Source: CAVVYV01 sp963818205
GTDB lineage: Bacteria; Actinomycetota; Thermoleophilia; Solirubrobacterales; 70-9
DNA: 64,000 nucleotides
Direction of reading: 5' to 3'
NCBI GenBank assembly: GCA_963818205.1
Contig: CAWFRG010000001.1
Span: 1-64,000, forward strand
A program made the position numbers and the translations under genes. Positions 42,937 through 51,509 of this stretch are shown one piece after another. The notes beneath the pieces are model-generated. The model worked only from the letters and a program-made list of their open reading frames with translations, was not told where the DNA came from and did no database searches. Every line of letters begins with the position of its first letter. Position 1 is the first letter of the stretch.

Positions 42937-43309
42937 CCGGATCGGGCTCGAGCCTGGACGCCGCCACGATCGAACCCAGGGAGACGCCGGGCAACAGTGA
43001 GGGCACCGCGACCTTGACCCGGACACCGTCCTCGTTCGTAACCGCGGCGTCCTCGCGCAGCCGACCCGGAAGCGCCCGCCGCGCCGCGGCCTCGCCATCG
43101 CCGCCGACGTGCTCCGCCCGGGCGCCGGCGCGGGCGGCGTTGCCGGCCGTCCACAGCGCCCAGCCGGCGGCGGCCGCCTGGGCGGCGAGCAACACGCAGA
43201 CCGCGAGCGCCGGCAGGATCGCGACCAGCTCCACCGAGGCCTGCCCCGGGGCCCCGCAGATCCGGCGGCGGTGTTTGTGGCCGCCGCATGTGTAGCTCTC
43301 GATCGCCAC
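42920..43309 (-). CDS. TadE-like pseudopilin (first)
   Basis: 129 residues. After a short leader containing HKHRRR, GQASVELVAILPALAVCVLLAAQAAAAGW is the TadE helix, preceded by the G-Q-x-S-V-E motif where Tad prepilins are cut. The C-terminal part is a small soluble domain (VRVKVAVPSLLPGVSLGSI). It is the first pilin-like gene of the operon. No Tad ATPase, prepilin peptidase or secretin is in the window. Confidence 0.8.
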   Translation of the reverse strand: MAIESYTCGGHKHRRRICGAPGQASVELVAILPALAVCVLLAAQAAAAGWALWTAGNAARAGARAEHVGGDGEAAARRALPGRLREDAAVTNEDGVRVKVAVPSLLPGVSLGSIVAASRLEPDPDGSSR

Positions 43310-43381
43310 CTCGCGAACCTAGGAGCGGGCGGCGCGCGGAAAGCGCGCGGATCGTGCCGAGTCAGTGGTGTTGGGTGACCC

Positions 43382-43738
43382 CTAGGTGTAGGTGCTGGCC
43401 TCGCGCCAGACCAAGAAGATCGCCAGCAGCGCCCCGAGCATCAGCACCAGCCAGACGGCGAACCCGCCGGCCCACTCGGTGAACTCCTCGAAGCCGACGA
43501 TCAGGAGCGCAATCGCGCCGACGGCGCCGAAGAGGATCGCCCGGCGGCCATCGGAGAGGGTCAGCATCGTCATCTGCTGCTCGCGGTAGAGGCGGTAGAC
43601 GAAGAAGGCGATTGCCGCGAGGAAGGCCATCGAGATCGCCGTCAACACCGTCTCCGCGGCGGCGCCGCCGCCGGGCAAGACCGCGATCGCCAGCGCCACC
43701 ACGGCGATGATCGCGACGTTCCTCAGCGTCGGCAGCAT
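43382..43738 (-). CDS. small membrane protein, possible first gene of the TadE operon
   Basis: 118 residues from ATG 43736-43738. Three or four hydrophobic segments (NVAIIAVVALAIAVLPGG, LTAISMAFLAAIAFFVYRL, ILFGAVGAIALLIVGF, FAVWLVLMLGALLAIFLV) are joined by short charged loops (YREQQMTMLTLSDGRR). It lies 72 bp upstream of the first TadE-like gene on the same strand. No family is recognised. Confidence 0.65.
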   Translation of the reverse strand: MLPTLRNVAIIAVVALAIAVLPGGGAAAETVLTAISMAFLAAIAFFVYRLYREQQMTMLTLSDGRRAILFGAVGAIALLIVGFEEFTEWAGGFAVWLVLMLGALLAIFLVWREASTYT

Positions 43739-43922
43739 CGATGAGATTCTACGGACGCCGGGCACCCGCTCCGCTTCGCGGCCATTATCAGATCTGCAAC
43801 CCCATTTCCTCGCTACTAGCGAATTTTTGATCCGCATCGAGCGAGGTTCTTGTCATCCTTCGCCCCCGCCGGTAGGGTCTTCACACCGTTTACACAACGC
43901 CCCGCGTGCTACCAAGAGAGTG

Positions 43923-44522
43923 ATGGCGAACATCTCGACGCGAGTCGAGCCTCGTACCGACTCCGATCTGGCCACCACGGCCCTCCGCTTCGCGCGCCGC
44001 GCCCATCTCGGCCAGCATCGCAAGCAGACCCACGAGCAGTTCGTCGAGCACCCGATCGCGGTGGCGAAGCTGATCTCGGAGGAGGGCTTGAACGGCTCGA
44101 TCCTCGCCGCTGCCTACCTCCACGACGTGGTCGAGAAGTCCGAGGTCGAGCCCGCCGAGATCAGGGAGCGCTTCGGGCCGGAGGTCGCGGGGATGGTCGA
44201 GGCGCTCACCGACGACGACTCGGTCGAGGGCTACGTCGAGCGCAAGCGGGCACTGCGCCGCCAGGTGATCCACTCCAGTCAGGAGTCGGTGCTGATCTAC
44301 GCGGCCGACCGGGTCGCCAACATGCGCGACTGGCGCAAGGTGGCGCCGGAGCAGCGTACGGAGATCGGGGAGCGCCTCGGCACCACCCTGGACGAACGGC
44401 TCGACCTGTGGGCCGAGGATCTCGACGAACTCAGCGCCTACGACCCCGAGCTCCCCTTCCTCGCCGAGATCGAGTTGGAGCTGCGGGCCCTGCGCAGCGA
44501 AGCGCCCGATCGCCCGAGCTAG
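43923..44522 (+). CDS. HD-domain (p)ppGpp hydrolase-like protein
   Basis: 199 residues, an HD hydrolase without synthetase or TGS domains. Motifs: ALRFARRAHLGQHRKQTHEQFVEHP for the first histidine region, AAYLHDVVEKSEVEP with the H-D pair, and VLIYAADRVANMRDW. This is the small alarmone hydrolase/MESH1-like arrangement. It would remove the 3'-pyrophosphate from (p)ppGpp; the exact substrate is inferred. Its stop overlaps the DUF6328-like gene stop by four bases. Confidence 0.75.
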   Translation: MANISTRVEPRTDSDLATTALRFARRAHLGQHRKQTHEQFVEHPIAVAKLISEEGLNGSILAAAYLHDVVEKSEVEPAEIRERFGPEVAGMVEALTDDDSVEGYVERKRALRRQVIHSSQESVLIYAADRVANMRDWRKVAPEQRTEIGERLGTTLDERLDLWAEDLDELSAYDPELPFLAEIELELRALRSEAPDRPS

Positions 44523-45001
44523 CGCTCCTCCTCGCTCAGCTGGGCCCTCCGATAGAGCGGCAGGATCCCCCAGAGGACGACGAAGGTGAGACCGGACGCC
44601 ACCGTGAACACCACGGTGGCCGGTGTCTTGAAGAGGATGTCACTGATCAGGAGCACCGCCCCTGTGAGGGCGACGGCCAGGACCGCAAGCCCCGCCAGGG
44701 TAAGACGGTTCGAGATCCGAACCAGATGCTCCTTTTGGCGCTGGCGAAACAGCAGGCGGTGATTCGCGGTAGGTGCGATCAGCAGGGCGGTCGATAGCGC
44801 TGTGCAGAGCAGCACCCCGAAGTAGAGCTCGCGCTGCACCGGCTCCAGCGAGTCGAATCCCTGGCTGAACGGAACGGTGAGCAGAAACGCGAACAGCACC
44901 TGTACCCCCGGGAGGGCAACCCGCAGCTCCTGGAGAAGCTCGTTGAGATTGCGGTCGGCGCGCTCCTCGGGCGTCTCGTCGCGACCGCTGCTCGCCGTCA
45001 C
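44519..45001 (-). CDS. DUF6328-like four-helix membrane protein
   Basis: 160 residues from GTG 44999-45001 (TTG 45002-45004 is also possible). It opens with ERADRNLNELLQELRVALPG, then four membrane helices starting VQVLFAFLLTVPFS. The pattern L-N-E-L-L-Q-E-L-R-V-x-x-P-G-V-Q-x-L-F-A-F-L-L matches the actinobacterial DUF6328 group. Function unknown. Confidence 0.75.
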   Translation of the reverse strand: MTASSGRDETPEERADRNLNELLQELRVALPGVQVLFAFLLTVPFSQGFDSLEPVQRELYFGVLLCTALSTALLIAPTANHRLLFRQRQKEHLVRISNRLTLAGLAVLAVALTGAVLLISDILFKTPATVVFTVASGLTFVVLWGILPLYRRAQLSEEER

Positions 45002-45033
45002 CAAACGGGTCGCTCCTCACCCATTAAGCGGGT

Positions 45034-45048
45034 CGCTCCTTCGGAGCG
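45034..45048 (-). terminator. short hairpin between DUF47 and DUF6328-like genes
   Basis: CGCTCC, loop TTC, GGAGCG, extended by partly pairing GGGT and CCCT. The stretch 45005-45078 also repeats CGGGTCGCTCCT twice. It may end the DUF47 transcript. Confidence 0.35.
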
Positions 45049-45078
45049 CCCTTGGACGATCGGAGCGCCCTCGCATCC

Positions 45079-45699
45079 CTAGGTGTGCTTGACGGCGATC
45101 GCCTCGATCTTGTGAGCGGCGGTCTCGGTCGAATCGATCGCCCGCTCCAGCAGCCCGAAGATGTCCTTCCAGCGGATCACCACCATCGGGTCGATGCCGT
45201 TGGAGAAAAGCGACGCGAGCGCCTCGCGCCAGACCCGATCGCCCTCGTTCTCGAGCCGATGGATCTCGACCCAGTAGTGCTCGAGCTCGGTGAACCCGCG
45301 CAGGTTGGTGAGCGCCCCGCTCACCTGCTCGCATGACTGGGCGAGGATGTTGGCGAGGGTATGGGCCTGCTCCATCGGCGCCTCGATCTTGAACAGCCCC
45401 ATGAAGTCGGCGGCCTCCTCGATGTCATCGACGATGTCGTCCAGCTGGGTGGCGAGCCCATAGACCTCGGAGGCGTCGAGGGTGCGGACCGGCTCGGAGT
45501 TGAGGCGACGGACGATCTCCTGGGTGATCCGGTCGCCCTCCTGCTCCGTCTTGAGGATGTCGCGGGCGACCCCGGTCTCCTCGGGCCAGGTCTCGAACAT
45601 GTGCTCGAGCAGCTGAGCGGCGCGGAGGATGTTGACGCCGGCCTCCGAGAGGAGCTCGAAATAGACCGCGTCCCTGGATATCACCGAGCGCAGCGGCAC
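45079..45699 (-). CDS. DUF47/PhoU-like protein
   Basis: 206 residues, all helical: ISRDAVYFELLSEAGVNILRA, KTEQEGDRITQEIVRRLN, IDDIVDDIEEAADFMGLF-type metal-binding helices (E/D-x-x-x-D repeats) and HRLENEGDRVWREAL. DUF47 proteins are PhoU-like and normally sit beside a Pit phosphate transporter; no Pit gene is here. Instead it lies downstream of ppk1 on the same strand, which points to phosphate/polyphosphate control. Confidence 0.85.
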   Translation of the reverse strand: MPLRSVISRDAVYFELLSEAGVNILRAAQLLEHMFETWPEETGVARDILKTEQEGDRITQEIVRRLNSEPVRTLDASEVYGLATQLDDIVDDIEEAADFMGLFKIEAPMEQAHTLANILAQSCEQVSGALTNLRGFTELEHYWVEIHRLENEGDRVWREALASLFSNGIDPMVVIRWKDIFGLLERAIDSTETAAHKIEAIAVKHT

Positions 45700-45739
45700 C
45701 GTTTCGCCAAGCTACCAGCCAGCCCCCGCCCGCCGCAGG

Positions 45740-45792
45740 ATGAGTGACGCCACGGCCGTGATCAAGGCGTGCATGGTCGTGGGGTCACTCAT
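45740..45792. repeat. 14-of-15-bp inverted repeat between ppk1 and DUF47 gene
   Basis: ATGAGTGACGCCACG (45740-45754) pairs with CGTGGGGTCACTCAT (45778-45792) with one G-G mismatch. The loop carries the palindrome CACGGCCGTG in part. It abuts the ppk1 stop codon, so it may end that transcript; a mobile REP-type palindrome is the alternative. Confidence 0.6.
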
Positions 45793-48006
45793 CTAGCCGG
45801 CGACCGGCGCCCTCTCCTCCGAGCGCGCTGCGTGCACCTTCATCAGTTCGCGCTGGAGGTTCCGGGGCTCGTTTCCGTTGGGCGTGAGCCGCGACCAGAG
45901 CCCGTCGGGCTGGAGCCGCCAGGAGCTGGTGTTGTCGGCGAAAGAGCGGTCGAGGACGTCGCTGAGCTGATCCTTGAGCGCCTCCTCGGTGACCGGCGCC
46001 AGCAGCTCGACCCGCTTGTAGAGGTTGCGGGGCATCAGGTCGGCCGAGCCGATGAAGATCCGCTGCTCGTCGGGTCGCTCGAAGGAGAAGATCCGTGAGT
46101 GCTCGAGGAAGCGATCGACGATCGAGACCACGTTGATGTTCTCCGAGACGCCGGGGACGCCGGGGCGCAGGGCGCAGATGCCGCGGATGTTGAGCTCGAC
46201 CGCGACGCCCGCCTGCGAGGCTCGGTAGAGCGCCCGGATACAGGGCGCGTCGAGGAGCGAGTTCATCTTCAGCCGGATCCGCGCCGGGCGCTCAGGCGAA
46301 TGCGCCTCGATCGTCCGCTCGATCTCGGTGAGGATCCCCTCCTTCAGGTTGAAGGGCGCGACCAGCACCTTGCGGTAGCCCTCCGGCCTCGCGTAGCCGG
46401 TCAGGTAGTTGAACATCTCGGCGATGTCCTCGCCGATCTCGACGTCGGCGGTGAAGAGGCCGATGTCGGTGTAGAGGCGGGCCGTCTTCGGGTTGTAGTT
46501 GCCGGTGCCGATGTGGATGTAGTGGCGGACGCCGTCGCCCTCGCGGCGGGCGATGAGCACGCACTTGACGTGGGTCTTCAGCCCGGGGATCCCGTAGACG
46601 ACGTGAACGCCGGCCTCCTCGAGCGACTTCGCCCAGCGGATGTTGGCGCTCTCGTCGAAGCGCGCCTTCAGCTCCACCAGGCAGACCGCCTGCTTGCCCC
46701 GCTCCGAGGCCTCGATCAGGGCCGGAACCAGCGGCGAGTCGGCGCTGGTCCGGTAGACGGTCTGCTTGATCGCCAGCACATCGGGGTCATCGACCGCCTG
46801 ACGGACGAAGCGCTCGACCGAGCCGGCGAATGAGTCGTAGGGGTGGTGGACGAGGATGTCGCCCTTGCGCATCGCCGCCAGCACGTCGACCTCGCGGTGG
46901 GTCTGGCCCTGCTGAAGCTGCGGTGGGGTCACCGGCTGCCACCGCGGATAGCGGAGCTCGCGAAACCCCGGTAGCGAGACGATGTCCATCAGGTCGTCGA
47001 GCCCGAGCAGGCCGGCCTCCTCGTAGACCTGGCGCTCCTCGAGCTTCAGCGCCTCGACCAGCACCCCGCGCAGGCCGGGGTCCATGTCGGGAGCGACCTC
47101 GATCCGGACCACCTCGCCGAAGCGGCGCCGCCGGACCTCCTCCTCGACCGCCTGGAGGAGATCGTCGGCCTCGTCCGAGACGTCGTAGTCGGTGTCCCGG
47201 GTCACCCGGAAGAGGGACTGGTGAACGATCTCCATCCCCGGGAACAGATCGTCGAGGTTCGCCGTGATCACCTGCTCGAGCGGCACGAAGGTGAGCCCGT
47301 CGCCGATCGAGAGGAAGCGGCGGAGGAGCTCCTTCGGCACCTTCACCCTCGCGGTCACCTCCTCGTCCTTCTCCGGGTTGCGGAGCAGCACCGCGATGCT
47401 CAGCGAGAGGTTGGAGATGTAGGGGAAGGGCCGGCCGCGGCCGATCACCAGCGGAGTGAGCGCCGGGAACACCTGACGCTGGAAGAGTCGCTCGATTTCC
47501 TCTCGCTCCTCGGCGCTGGCGTCGCTGAGCGAGATCACCCGGATTCCGTGCTCGGCGAGGCCGGGGCGAAGATCGTCCGAGAAGCAGCGCCCCAGCCGCT
47601 CACGCAGCTCCGCCACCCGGTCGCGAATCCGGTCGATCACCTCGCTCGGCGCCATCCCGTCCGCTCCCCGCGCGTCGATCTTCCCCTCGACCGACTCATG
47701 GAGCCCGGCGACCCGGACCATGAAGAACTCGTCGAGGTTGTCCTCGTAGATCGCGGCGAACTTGAGCCTCTCCAGCAGCGGGAGACGAGGATCCTCGGCC
47801 AGCTGGAGGACACGATCATTGAAGTCGAGCCAGGAGAGCTCGCGGTTGAAGTAGAGGGAGCTGTCGGTGAGATCGGCCTCGGCGCCGCGCTCCGGCGGGA
47901 CCCTGGCGGTTACCGCCATCTGTCCGTCGCCGGCAGGTCGCTCCCGCCCGTCGCCCGAGGGCTGCTCGGTGGCTTCGGTGCTTTTCTCAGCGGTTTCGTC
48001 GGTCAT
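45793..48006 (-). CDS. ppk1: polyphosphate kinase 1
   Basis: 737 residues from ATG 48004-48006, with a non-conserved acidic N-terminal 45 residues. Domain N starts YFNRELSWLDFNDRVLQLA; the catalytic core holds LVHHPYDSFAGSVERF, KQTVYRTSADSP, LVELKARFDESANIRWAK and the autophosphorylated histidine region THVKCVLI...IHIGTGNYNPKTARLYTD. The C-terminal ILNIRG-like strand (ELNIRGICALRPGVPGVS) and FIGSADLMPRNLYKRVE close it. Makes polyphosphate from ATP reversibly. Confidence 0.95.
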   Translation of the reverse strand: MTDETAEKSTEATEQPSGDGRERPAGDGQMAVTARVPPERGAEADLTDSSLYFNRELSWLDFNDRVLQLAEDPRLPLLERLKFAAIYEDNLDEFFMVRVAGLHESVEGKIDARGADGMAPSEVIDRIRDRVAELRERLGRCFSDDLRPGLAEHGIRVISLSDASAEEREEIERLFQRQVFPALTPLVIGRGRPFPYISNLSLSIAVLLRNPEKDEEVTARVKVPKELLRRFLSIGDGLTFVPLEQVITANLDDLFPGMEIVHQSLFRVTRDTDYDVSDEADDLLQAVEEEVRRRRFGEVVRIEVAPDMDPGLRGVLVEALKLEERQVYEEAGLLGLDDLMDIVSLPGFRELRYPRWQPVTPPQLQQGQTHREVDVLAAMRKGDILVHHPYDSFAGSVERFVRQAVDDPDVLAIKQTVYRTSADSPLVPALIEASERGKQAVCLVELKARFDESANIRWAKSLEEAGVHVVYGIPGLKTHVKCVLIARREGDGVRHYIHIGTGNYNPKTARLYTDIGLFTADVEIGEDIAEMFNYLTGYARPEGYRKVLVAPFNLKEGILTEIERTIEAHSPERPARIRLKMNSLLDAPCIRALYRASQAGVAVELNIRGICALRPGVPGVSENINVVSIVDRFLEHSRIFSFERPDEQRIFIGSADLMPRNLYKRVELLAPVTEEALKDQLSDVLDRSFADNTSSWRLQPDGLWSRLTPNGNEPRNLQRELMKVHAARSEERAPVAG

Positions 48007-48086
48007 CGGCTTTGCCGCCCCTGCCAGGCGTCTGGTCAATGCTAGTGGCACACCAGCAGCGCGGAGCATCGATTCGATCAGCGGCC

Positions 48087-48819
48087 TCAGCAGGTGGCAT
48101 CAGCGCGTGCCCGGGGCACCAGCTCGTCGTAGCTGACCGCCCGCCGGGGGCGGGCGCGGCGGAGCAGAGCCTCGATCGCCCGTCGATGCGAGCGGCGCTC
48201 GAAGTCCGCCGGGTGGATGTCGATCCGCATCAGCGGGCCGGGGTGGCGGCCGGCGGCGCCGACCAGCGCCGGCGAGGTGAGGCGCTTGAGCGTGGTCGAG
48301 CTCCCCAGGCAGAGGGCCAGGCTCCTGATCTGAGACTCGCCGCGCAGGTGCACCCCCGAGAGCCCGGCCCACCAGTCGAAGCTGCGCCCCAGCACCCGCC
48401 GCAGCGCGGGGCTGTAGGCATAGGCGGGGGCGACGAAGCCGCGCGCTTCAAGCCCCGCCTCGGCGAGGATCTCCCTGCCCCGGCCGACGGCGGCCTCGCT
48501 CTCCCGCGTTCCGAGGCCCGCGAATTCGGCGCCGTGGCCGCCCCGCAGGTGGGCGAGGAGCGAGCTCGGGCCCCGGACGCGCCCACGGCGGGCGTGCTCG
48601 AGGCCGTGCTGGGCGATCGCATCACCCCTGGCCACCCGCGCCCGGAGCCAGGCCGGCGTCTCTGGAGCATTGGCGATGAAACGCTTCACCGCCCGGAGCT
48701 GGGATCGCCAGCAACGTCGCCCGATCGATTCGCCAGTCGTCGAGCGTCTCCCGGATCGCGACGCAGTCGTCCAGGGTCGCCGGGGTGACGTCGTGGATGG
48801 CCACAGCGACGCGGTTCAC
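48087..48819 (-). CDS. DUF2334-type polysaccharide deacetylase, one frameshift
   Basis: GTG 48817-48819 starts NRVAVAIHDVTPATLDDCV, the first metal motif (H-D). The frame shifts near 48690 and continues RFIANAPETPAWLRARVARG then DAIAQHGLEHARRG, the H-G-x-x-H motif, with ARGFVAPAYAYSPALRRVLG later. Deacetylase-fold proteins of this group act on extracellular sugars or surface glycans. The shift is probably a sequencing error since both halves are conserved. Ends at 48087. Confidence 0.65.
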
Positions 48820-48911
48820 GGCTTCGCCATCAGACGGGTCGCGCTGTCGCGCGCCCTCGCATGACGCTACCTGCAAGGACGAAACCGGCCGATCGCTCAC
48901 TTGTCGCGGGC

Positions 48912-51265
48912 CTATGCGACGTGGAGGATGCGGGGACCGGCCTCTTCCTCGAGCGCGGGAGGCTCGAGCAGCGCCCCGTAGCCGTCGGCGAGCTCGCCCA
49001 TCGCCGCCTCCCAGGTGCGGGAGCGCGCGGCGGCGATCGCCCGGCGGCCGAGCTTCGCCCGCCAGGCGGGGGCGTCGGCCATCTGAAGAACGGCGGCGGC
49101 GAGGATCTCCGGGTCGGGCTCGCAGAGGCGGCCGGTCTCCCCGTCGATCACGATCGAGGTCGGACCGCCCTCGGCGACCGCGACGGCCGGGACGCCGCTG
49201 GCACCGGCCTCGACCAGGACCTGGCCGAAGGTATCGGTGCGGCTGCAGAAGAGGAAGATGTCGGCGCTCGCGTAGGCCCGGGGAAGGTCATCGCCACCGA
49301 GCCAGCCGAGGAAGGTCGCCGAGTCGCCGAGTCGCTCGCGCAGCACCTCCTCCTCGGGCCCGCCGCCGGCCAGCAGCAGGTGCAGCCTCGGGTCGGCCTC
49401 GCGCGCGCGAAGGAAGGAATTGGCGAGCAAGTCGATTCCCTTCTCCTTGGTGAGGCGGCCCGCGTAGAGCACCTTGACCTCGCCGGGGTAGGCGTCGGCC
49501 TGGGAGAGGGCGGGATCGAAGCGAGCGGTGTCAACGCCGCGGCCCCAGCGCCCGATCCGGTCGCGCTCGACGCCGAGGCGGGCGAGCGAGTCGTCGCTTG
49601 CCGGGCTCGGCGAGAGGACGCGGCCGCACTGGCGATAGAAGAGCGAGAGGGCGATCTGCATGCCCCGCTCCAGCTCGGGCGAGGCCGAGCGCATTCCCGC
49701 GTAGACGCCGAGCTCGGTGTGCCAGCTGCCGAGCAGCGGCAGCTCCATGATCCGCGCGATCAGGGTGGCGACCACGCCGGCCGGGCCGGGTGCGGTGACG
49801 TGGACGAGCTCGAAGCGGCCCTCCGCCAGCACCTCGACCATCCCGGGGAGGCTGGGAATCCCGATCTCGAGCCCGGCGTAGAAGGGGATCTCGACCTCGG
49901 CGACCGCGGGCAGCCGCAGGTCGACCTCGCGGTCGGTGCCGATCACCTCGACCTCGTAGCCGGGGACGCCGAGCTCGCGGATCTCGCTCGATCGTGTGGC
50001 TCACCCCGTGGACGCCGCCGATCGCGTCGGCGATCAGCGCGATCCGCTTCGGACCCTCGACCGGGTTGAGCTTCGCCTTTTCCTTCCCCAAGAAAGCGGC
50101 TGCCGGTGCATACGGGACGGCCGGGATCGCGGCTCGAAGAGCTCGCGGCCGGTCTCCACCGCGCGGGCGGCAAGATCCTCTCATCGCCCTCGCTTCGAAG
50201 CCTCGACGGTCCGCTCGACCACCTCGCGCAGACGGCGATCATGGGCGCGGCGGGCGCGGCGGGCCAGCTCGGCATGGCTGAACTCGTCGTCCTGCATGTA
50301 GGTCGACCAGGGCGCGGCCGCGCATCTCGCAGGCCGACCGAGTCGACGAAGGCGTCGAGGAGGGCGCGGGCGTCTTCGGGGCCGAGGTCGCCGGCGACCG
50401 CCCCTTGCGGACGTTGCCCTCGCTCATCACCCGCTCGGCCATCTTCAGGACCGCGTCGGGATCCGTCATCTCGCAGTCCTCGGCCGCTCGGCAGCGGGCT
50501 TCCATCAGGGCAGCCGCCGGCGCTCGCGTCCTTGAGAAGAGCGCCCGGGTAGAGAGGGCCATCGCCGCGTGCGCCCACTTGGCGGCGCTCCCCTGCTCGC
50601 CGCGCGCCTCGGCGCGACCCTCGCGGACGTGGCGCAGAAACTCTTCCGGCGTGGCCGAGGGCGGGGTCTCGGTGAAGGTCCGCCCGATGTCCACGCCGGC
50701 GTGATCGTCGGAGCCGCCGGTGCCGGTGCCGCCGTGGGTCTCGATGTAGATCGCGGCGGGCATGTTGAGCTCGCGGGCGCGGGAGCCGTTGCGGGTCTCC
50801 CAGACGGGGAAGAGCTCGGCCAGGCGGCGGCGGTGCGCGCGGCGGTCAGCGGCGCCTCGACGGCATAGAAGGGATGTGCGAGCGAGCAGGCAATCTCGAT
50901 CGGAGTGCAGGTACTCGGCGCAGGCCTCGAGATCGCGAGCGTTCTCCTGAAGCCAGCTCGTGATCGTCGGGGGTGATGCCGAGGCAGAGGACGTGGACGG
51001 CCTGGGGCTCGCCGCGGAACCAGGCGGTGAGCTCTTCGGAGATGAAGACGTCGGGCGCATCGGCGATCTCGAGGCAGCCGGCGATCGTGTCGTGATCGGT
51101 GATCGTCACGAACTCCATCCCGCGCCGCTTGGCGAGCTCGTAGACCTCCTCGGGAGGCGTCGCGCACTCCGGCAGCCCGAGGCTGCGCTGGATCCCCAGC
51201 TTCGAGATCTCAGAGGCGGTCGAGTGACAGTGCAGATCCACCCGATTGGTGGCAATCGGGTTCAT
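48912..51265 (-). pseudogene. PHP-domain phosphoesterase fused to GT4 glycosyltransferase, several frameshifts
   Basis: ATG 51263-51265 follows GGGAGG. N-terminal PHP motifs: RVDLHCHSTASEIS, FVTITDHDTIAGCLEI and, after a shift near 50970, GGTGTGGSDDHAGVDIGRTF. The protein then continues AAKWAHAAMAL and a helical linker in changing frames (about 50450-50020). The GT4 half starts PKRIALIADAIGGVHGVSHT; after a shift near 49985 it is intact: GSWHTELGVYAG, VKVLYAGRLTKEKGIDLLA, GQVLVEAGASGVPAVAVAEG. I read it as one 780-residue gene with at least four indels. A stop near 50179 could instead split it into two genes. Confidence 0.6.
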
Positions 51266-51509
51266 CTGGCCTCCCCGTGGATTGGCTCCCATTTCACTGC
51301 CAAGGGTGCGCGATTGCAGGCGAAAACCGGTTACCGGGTGGTCAACCGTGCGTAAAGAGGTCGTGAAGTGCGGCGCTGCCAGACTGGCTCAATCGCCGTG
51401 ATGTCCGGGAGAGGAACGGAGGACGCGCTCGCGCTCGCCCGCGACCGGCTCGCTCTCGCACTCGGCGCCGCCGGCCCTCGTGCTCACTGTCGCGAGGGAT
51501 GACCGCGCG

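Noticed and set aside
45740..45792. Short ORF beginning ATGAGTGACGCC
   Set aside because: The stretch is an inverted repeat directly after ppk1 and the frame is only a few codons long.
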